Source of the DNA: JBEBXQ01 sp040391535
GTDB lineage: Bacteria; Bacteroidota; Bacteroidia; Cytophagales; Spirosomataceae
Direction of reading: 5' to 3'
DNA: 47,699 nucleotides
Assembly: GCA_040391535.1 (NCBI GenBank)
Contig: JBEBXQ010000017.1
Coordinates: forward strand, 1 to 47,699
The position numbers were made by a program, and so were the translations under genes. Positions 43,911 through 47,699 of this stretch are shown piece after piece. How positions within the stretch are numbered: position 1 is the first letter of the stretch; every line of letters starts with the position of its first letter. Below the pieces are notes generated by a model. The model was not told the origin of the DNA. It searched no databases and worked only from the letters and a program-made list of their open reading frames with translations.

Positions 43911-43926
43911 ACGGGTACGTACCCGT
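43911..43926. promoter_or_regulatory. Palindromic operator 4 (Gfo/Idh gene)
   Basis: ACGGGTACGTACCCGT, a 16-bp perfect palindrome with the same 14-bp core, lies 46-61 bases upstream of the Gfo/Idh start codon. A candidate -7 element, TATATTTA on the minus strand (43933-43926), touches its upstream edge, as at operators 1 and 2. No good TTTG box is visible at the expected distance. Confidence 0.8.
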
Positions 43927-44054
43927 AAATATAATGACAAAAAATGAAAACAGGAAAATATTCATAGGGTTTTCTGAGAATTCTTTACATAAAATTTCAG
44001 CCAAAGTGATTTTCAGGGAATATTATACATAAGGTAATGAAATGCAGCCAGGGG

Positions 44055-44852
44055 TTAGTGTTTACGAATCTGCAGATATTTTTCAGCATATCTCCGTCCC
44101 AGTTCTTTTTGGGCGGCTGTTCCGAAATGTACCTGATCTCCATGGTGATCTAGTCCGGAAGAAGAAACATAATAAACATTTTTGAGGTTTTCAGGGACCC
44201 GGATGATAATGTCATTAATACGCTTTGCCTCCGGATTTCTTTCAACATAGAAATCGCCCAGTGTAGCGATGATTACAGGAACTTTGCGGGCGCCGATATC
44301 TTTTCTTAGTTTAGTGAAAAAATGCAGCAGTTTTTCTTCATAAACAGCAGCTTTTTCAGGATTACTGTCCTGTTCACCCTGATGCCAGAGAATAGCTTTG
44401 ATACGTCCCTCTTTTTTTGCTTTTTTTACTCTGGCAAGCATTTCATCATAGGGGTAGATTCCTGTTTGGCTATGCCTGGCGCCGGTTTGCCAGTCATCAA
44501 TGCCGCTTCCACCCACTGCACACGGAATTAACCCTATTTCGTGGGCTGGTAGTGCCTGCCGGACAGCCCGGGCAAAGCTAAGGCCAGGGCCCACACCAAC
44601 GGCTGCCGGTTTATCAAAATGCACCGGATCTTTGGCCGGAACCCAGTTGTCAGTACTGTCCATCATCCATATTTTTTCATCGAGTGGCCGGCCCTCGGGT
44701 TCAAGGGGGCCTCTTCCTGCCATATTGGATTGTCCGATCAGCAGAAAAAGATCTTTTTTTACTTTTTGTGCTACCAGTGAGGTGCTTAAAAAAATGCAAA
44801 AAGTGAATAGTAATACTAAGCAAAAAGTGCGGGGCAGGATAGGAGATGACAT
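44055..44852 (-). CDS. Secreted SASA/CE6-type carbohydrate acetylesterase
   Basis: The ATG at 44852 starts a signal peptide (MSSPILPRTFCLVLLFTFCIFLSTSLVAQ), giving 265 residues; an extended frame to 44888 is less likely. The SGNH-type block I GQSNMAGRG carries the nucleophile serine, and DHHGDQVHF near the C terminus carries the Asp-x-x-His pair. VGPGLSFARAV, PCAVGGSGIDDW and LWHQGEQDSN complete the family pattern of sialate O-acetylesterase/CE6 acetyl-xylan esterases. It probably removes O-acetyl groups from the glycan. It lies 189 bases upstream of the Gfo/Idh gene, with operator 4 between them, so they need not share a transcript. Confidence 0.88.
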   Translation of the reverse strand: MSSPILPRTFCLVLLFTFCIFLSTSLVAQKVKKDLFLLIGQSNMAGRGPLEPEGRPLDEKIWMMDSTDNWVPAKDPVHFDKPAAVGVGPGLSFARAVRQALPAHEIGLIPCAVGGSGIDDWQTGARHSQTGIYPYDEMLARVKKAKKEGRIKAILWHQGEQDSNPEKAAVYEEKLLHFFTKLRKDIGARKVPVIIATLGDFYVERNPEAKRINDIIIRVPENLKNVYYVSSSGLDHHGDQVHFGTAAQKELGRRYAEKYLQIRKH

Positions 44853-44970
44853 AAGTTCTGTTTGTATTATATACCGGATTTTAATCAAAGGATTGAGAGC
44901 ACCATTTTTAATGGCCGGGAGTAAAATATATCGGAAGTTCTGTCAAATCCTGAAACAGAACCATACAAAA

Positions 44971-44993
44971 CCGGCTGGGAAATGGGTAGCCGG
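44971..44993 (-). terminator. Weak terminator after the MutS-family gene
   Basis: A 6-bp GC-rich stem (CCGGCT at 44971-44976, complement at 44988-44993) is followed on the minus strand by TTTTGTATGG. It begins 4 bases after the stop codon. The short stem and T-tract make it a modest candidate. Confidence 0.4.
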
Positions 44994-44997
44994 CCTA

Positions 44998-46845
44998 TTA
45001 TCTGCCAGGATCAGAAAGGATCTTTATGCCGCTTTTTTTCATGAGTGCACTGGCATTAAAGTCGGTGCATATTCCCTCTGTTAAAGTATAATTGAAAATA
45101 ATTTTTTCCTGGGCAATCTCACTGTTAAAACTAAAATTAGTGACTTTGCTCTGGTCTGTGGTCATTCTGGCGAGTTCAATGTCGTGGGTAGAAATAATGC
45201 CGGAAGCATTCAGGTCGCTGAGCTGCCTGATGAGCGAAACACCTCCGATAAACCGATCCTGTGAATTGGTTCCTTTGAACATTTCATCCAGAAGAAAAAA
45301 TACAGCTTCTCCGTTTCCGATGATTTTTAAAAGTTGCTCTATTCTTTTGAGTTCAGCATAAAAGGAAGAGATACCTTCTTCAAGATTATCCTGGGTGCGC
45401 ATGCTGGTGAAAATCTTCATTGGTGATACTTTTGCCGATGCTGCACAGCAGGGCGCTCCCATTAGAGCTAAAACCAGATTGACGCCGACGGATCTTAAAA
45501 AAGTGCTTTTTCCAGCCATATTTGACCCCGTAATCAATGCTATTTCTCCCATTCCGTTCATTGAGAAGTCATTACACACTCTTTTTTGACGGATAATCAG
45601 CGGATGTCCCAGTTTTTCAAAATTGATAATGCAGGGTTGGGTGCTGATTTCGGGGAATGTAAAGTCGGGATTAGCATAGGAAAATCCGGCAAGACTGTTC
45701 AGGACCTCAAACGCACTGACCGCTGATGCCCACGCATGTAGAAATGGGCCGTTTCTGAGTTTCCATTTTTCTGTCAGCAGGATCAGATATACATCAAAAA
45801 ACAAAAATGTATTGAAAATCGCATAAAAATCATTTCTGCCGATGGATGATCCTTTTGAACCCTTGGTCTGGAACATTTCCAGTATTTTCTTCAGACGACT
45901 GACTTCATGTGAGGCCGGATCATTTCTTTTGGTGAACGCTGATTGCAGCTGGCTGAGCATTTCTGTATTAAACTCTTCTGCTTCAATTTTGGTAATCAGT
46001 GCCTGATAGCCTCCCAGTGTTCTGATATTGATCTGCGTGTCCTCAATGATTTCTTCTGCGACTGGTTTTATTTTCCCCAGAAAAATCCGATTGACGATGA
46101 TGCAGATCGCGAACGGAATGATATGATACCAGTTAAAGGCCGGATTGTAAAACGTATTATGCACATACCAGACCGCTGAGGATAACGACAGGATAGTCAG
46201 TAATATACCGGTTATAATCAGTTTGTATTGGTTCCGGAGTAGTTTTGATGGTTTTGCGGCCCATGTGAGTAATTTGTGATAATTACTTTTACTGTTAATA
46301 AACGGCATTCCGGAAGCCTGGAAGTCCTGCCGCCAGTCCAGCCTGGGAGTAAGGTCTCGGATTGCCTTCTGCCGCTCTGAAATTACATCGTTTGGAGCTG
46401 GTTCAGAAAGCCATTTCGCCAGTAATTCCTGACCCGACTCCGTGGTGGTCCGGTTGAGGAGTTGAAAAAGAGAATGCTGGCCGAAAATATCAAAATCGGC
46501 AAGGTAAGGATGGTCTCTGTTGAGGAATGTCTGTCCTGCAGGAAAATCAGATAAATGGTTCTCTTGTCTCAGGATTTCATTTTCATTGATTTCTGTCAGA
46601 TAATCAAGATGCTTTTTCTGTAGCGACAGCTTTTGATACCGTTGAAGAATGATACAAAAAGTGATTACACACACGGGAACAGCAATCAGCAGGGCATAGA
46701 CTGATCTTTCATTTGCCAGCACCAGGATGATAATAAGAGAAAACAAAAAAACGATCAGGCGGAGTGTGGAAATATTCTTTAACAGACCGGCTAACCTCAG
46801 GCTTTCTGTCTTGTACTGTCGCACCCGGTTTTTATATAGGTCCAT
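44998..46845 (-). CDS. Membrane-anchored MutS-family ATPase
   Basis: Using the ATG at 46845 (frame extends to 46914) the protein is about 615 residues. Two hydrophobic segments near residues 30-75 (LRLIVFLFSLIIILVLA and LLIAVPVCVITFCIILQ) are followed by a further hydrophobic pair near 210-260. The C-terminal half is a MutS ATPase: Walker A in ITGSNMAGKSTFLRS, Walker B in FFLLDEMFKGTNSQDR, and ISTHDIELARM. The mismatch-recognition and connector domains of MutS are absent, so it is not a repair MutS in the usual sense. Such proteins are common in Bacteroidota and poorly characterised. It has no evident link to the sugar genes. Confidence 0.85.
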   Translation of the reverse strand: MDLYKNRVRQYKTESLRLAGLLKNISTLRLIVFLFSLIIILVLANERSVYALLIAVPVCVITFCIILQRYQKLSLQKKHLDYLTEINENEILRQENHLSDFPAGQTFLNRDHPYLADFDIFGQHSLFQLLNRTTTESGQELLAKWLSEPAPNDVISERQKAIRDLTPRLDWRQDFQASGMPFINSKSNYHKLLTWAAKPSKLLRNQYKLIITGILLTILSLSSAVWYVHNTFYNPAFNWYHIIPFAICIIVNRIFLGKIKPVAEEIIEDTQINIRTLGGYQALITKIEAEEFNTEMLSQLQSAFTKRNDPASHEVSRLKKILEMFQTKGSKGSSIGRNDFYAIFNTFLFFDVYLILLTEKWKLRNGPFLHAWASAVSAFEVLNSLAGFSYANPDFTFPEISTQPCIINFEKLGHPLIIRQKRVCNDFSMNGMGEIALITGSNMAGKSTFLRSVGVNLVLALMGAPCCAASAKVSPMKIFTSMRTQDNLEEGISSFYAELKRIEQLLKIIGNGEAVFFLLDEMFKGTNSQDRFIGGVSLIRQLSDLNASGIISTHDIELARMTTDQSKVTNFSFNSEIAQEKIIFNYTLTEGICTDFNASALMKKSGIKILSDPGR

Positions 46846-47017
46846 ATTTTGCTTCTGCCGGATTTGTTTAAAAAGCCGCGGCCAACCAGAATGCTGCACT
46901 ATGCGGTCGTTCAAAAATAGTGATATTGTCCGGGATTGAGAGAATACCTGTTATGGAATTGATAAATATGTTAAATTCAGAGGAGAAACCCCTGTTATCA
47001 GTAGGAGACCTGACTTT

Positions 47018-47542
47018 TCAATCATATTCATAGCGCATTTCAAGGGTAACATTACTATCGCTGTCCATTTTGGGTACGAGGAATGTAAAAGCGAACCATT
47101 CACCTCCTATAACTTCGGGCATTGTTTTTTTGCCGGTAACGGTTACCCGTAATGTATAGTCGCCGTTCTTATCCTTTATGAGTGATTGGGCCATTTTCCT
47201 GATACTTATGGGTGTAGGATGTGCCGAGCCACTATTCATGCCGACTAATAAGGATGAATTCGTAAAGTTAATCTGTTGGAGTGTCGTGCCTGACTTACAC
47301 GCAAAAAAGGAACGATAGGCTTCCGTGTCTCGGATCACCCTGAAAACAACGGGTCCTTCTTCGTGATAGGTCCTCGCTTGATATTGATTCAGCAGGCATT
47401 GTATTTCATCACTGTTAAACTTTGTATTGATCTGATTAACATAGGGCTGAGCCGGAGATGAAGAAGAAGGCGGTTCGGGCTCCTGGCAACTGCTCAGAAG
47501 TATTGTGATCAATGAGATGAGAAGAACAGTAGTTTTGTACAT
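47018..47542 (-). CDS. Small lipoprotein of unknown function
   Basis: The 174-residue protein has a lipoprotein signal (LISLITILLSSCQEPEPP, cysteine about 19) and a proline/serine linker before a single folded domain. The C-terminal stretch GGEWFAFTFLVPKMDSDSNVTLEMRYEYD and FTNSSLLVGMNSGSAHPTPISIRKM resemble PrcB-like or similar small beta domains, but I do not recognise the family with confidence. It is 104-173 bases upstream of no obvious partner; the MutS-family gene lies to its left on the same strand. Confidence 0.65.
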   Translation of the reverse strand: MYKTTVLLISLITILLSSCQEPEPPSSSSPAQPYVNQINTKFNSDEIQCLLNQYQARTYHEEGPVVFRVIRDTEAYRSFFACKSGTTLQQINFTNSSLLVGMNSGSAHPTPISIRKMAQSLIKDKNGDYTLRVTVTGKKTMPEVIGGEWFAFTFLVPKMDSDSNVTLEMRYEYD

Positions 47543-47699
47543 AGCAGAAAGGTTATTATTTTAAAGGTAGGCAGATGGTTACAAAACGACAGGTCCGTTT
47601 ATTCATTGTGGGGTATTAGAAAAATAATACTTCATTATTGTATTATAAGAAGAATGCTCATGAGTTGTATTTTGACCATTTGTAATCATTATTTGTTAC

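Overview
The window looks like a Bacteroidota chromosome segment, probably from the Cytophagales (Dyadobacter/Spirosoma-like; this is inferred from protein style only). Two SusC/SusD pairs, an ECF sigma/FecR pair, A-rich Shine-Dalgarno regions and promoter elements resembling TAnnTTTG/TTTG support this. Thirty-three of the 34 genes lie on the minus strand. The exception is a small HopJ-family gene at the left edge. I see no rRNA, tRNA, CRISPR array, prophage or insertion sequence.

Read in the direction of transcription (right to left), the layout is as follows. (1) 47.5-45.0 kb: a small lipoprotein and a membrane-anchored MutS-family ATPase, probably unrelated to the rest. (2) 44.9-42.9 kb: a CE6-like acetylesterase and a Tat-exported Gfo/Idh/MocA oxidoreductase. 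(3) 42.5-36.1 kb: SusC, SusD and a BNR-repeat protein. (4) 35.9-30.4 kb: a Tat-exported DegT-type aminotransferase, two tandem neutral-ceramidase-like proteins and a propeller protein. (5) 30.3-14.3 kb: an ECF sigma factor and FecR anti-sigma, then a long same-strand run of STN-SusC, SusD, two amidohydrolases, a third ceramidase-like protein, an alpha/beta hydrolase, ThuA, a lipoprotein dehydrogenase-like propeller, a HiPIP and an enolase-superfamily enzyme. (6) 14.2-10.9 kb: an Nramp-fold transporter, an epimerase-like protein and a DHDPS-family aldolase. (7) 10.6-8.0 kb: a cupredoxin and a second dehydrogenase-like propeller. (8) 7.8-0.6 kb: a two-domain esterase, a Gfo/Idh/MocA oxidoreductase, a FucP/NagP-type permease, NagA and a NagB-like protein.

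The strongest non-genic signal is a perfect palindrome, CGGGTACGTACCCG. It occurs exactly four times, each time 24-47 bases upstream of the first gene of an operon on the minus strand: the nag operon, the Nramp/aldolase operon, the aminotransferase/ceramidase-like operon and a Gfo/Idh gene. It sits just downstream of, or overlaps, a plausible -7 element, as a repressor operator would. No regulator gene is in the window, but the shape (even palindrome with a central CG) suggests a LacI-type regulator.

My reading is that the locus is a multi-operon utilisation system for a decorated, perhaps amino- or acyl-substituted, glycoconjugate. Two TonB-dependent systems would import it, secreted esterases would strip substituents, and a set of Tat-exported enzymes plus HiPIP/cupredoxin electron carriers would carry out periplasmic redox and transamination chemistry. 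Cytoplasmic enzymes (NagA/NagB-like, enolase superfamily, DHDPS aldolase) would finish the job. Several core proteins lack residues that define their named family: the ceramidase serine, the Nramp metal ligands, the SDR lysine, the NagB aspartate and the second esterase nucleophile. The standard product names should therefore be treated with caution.
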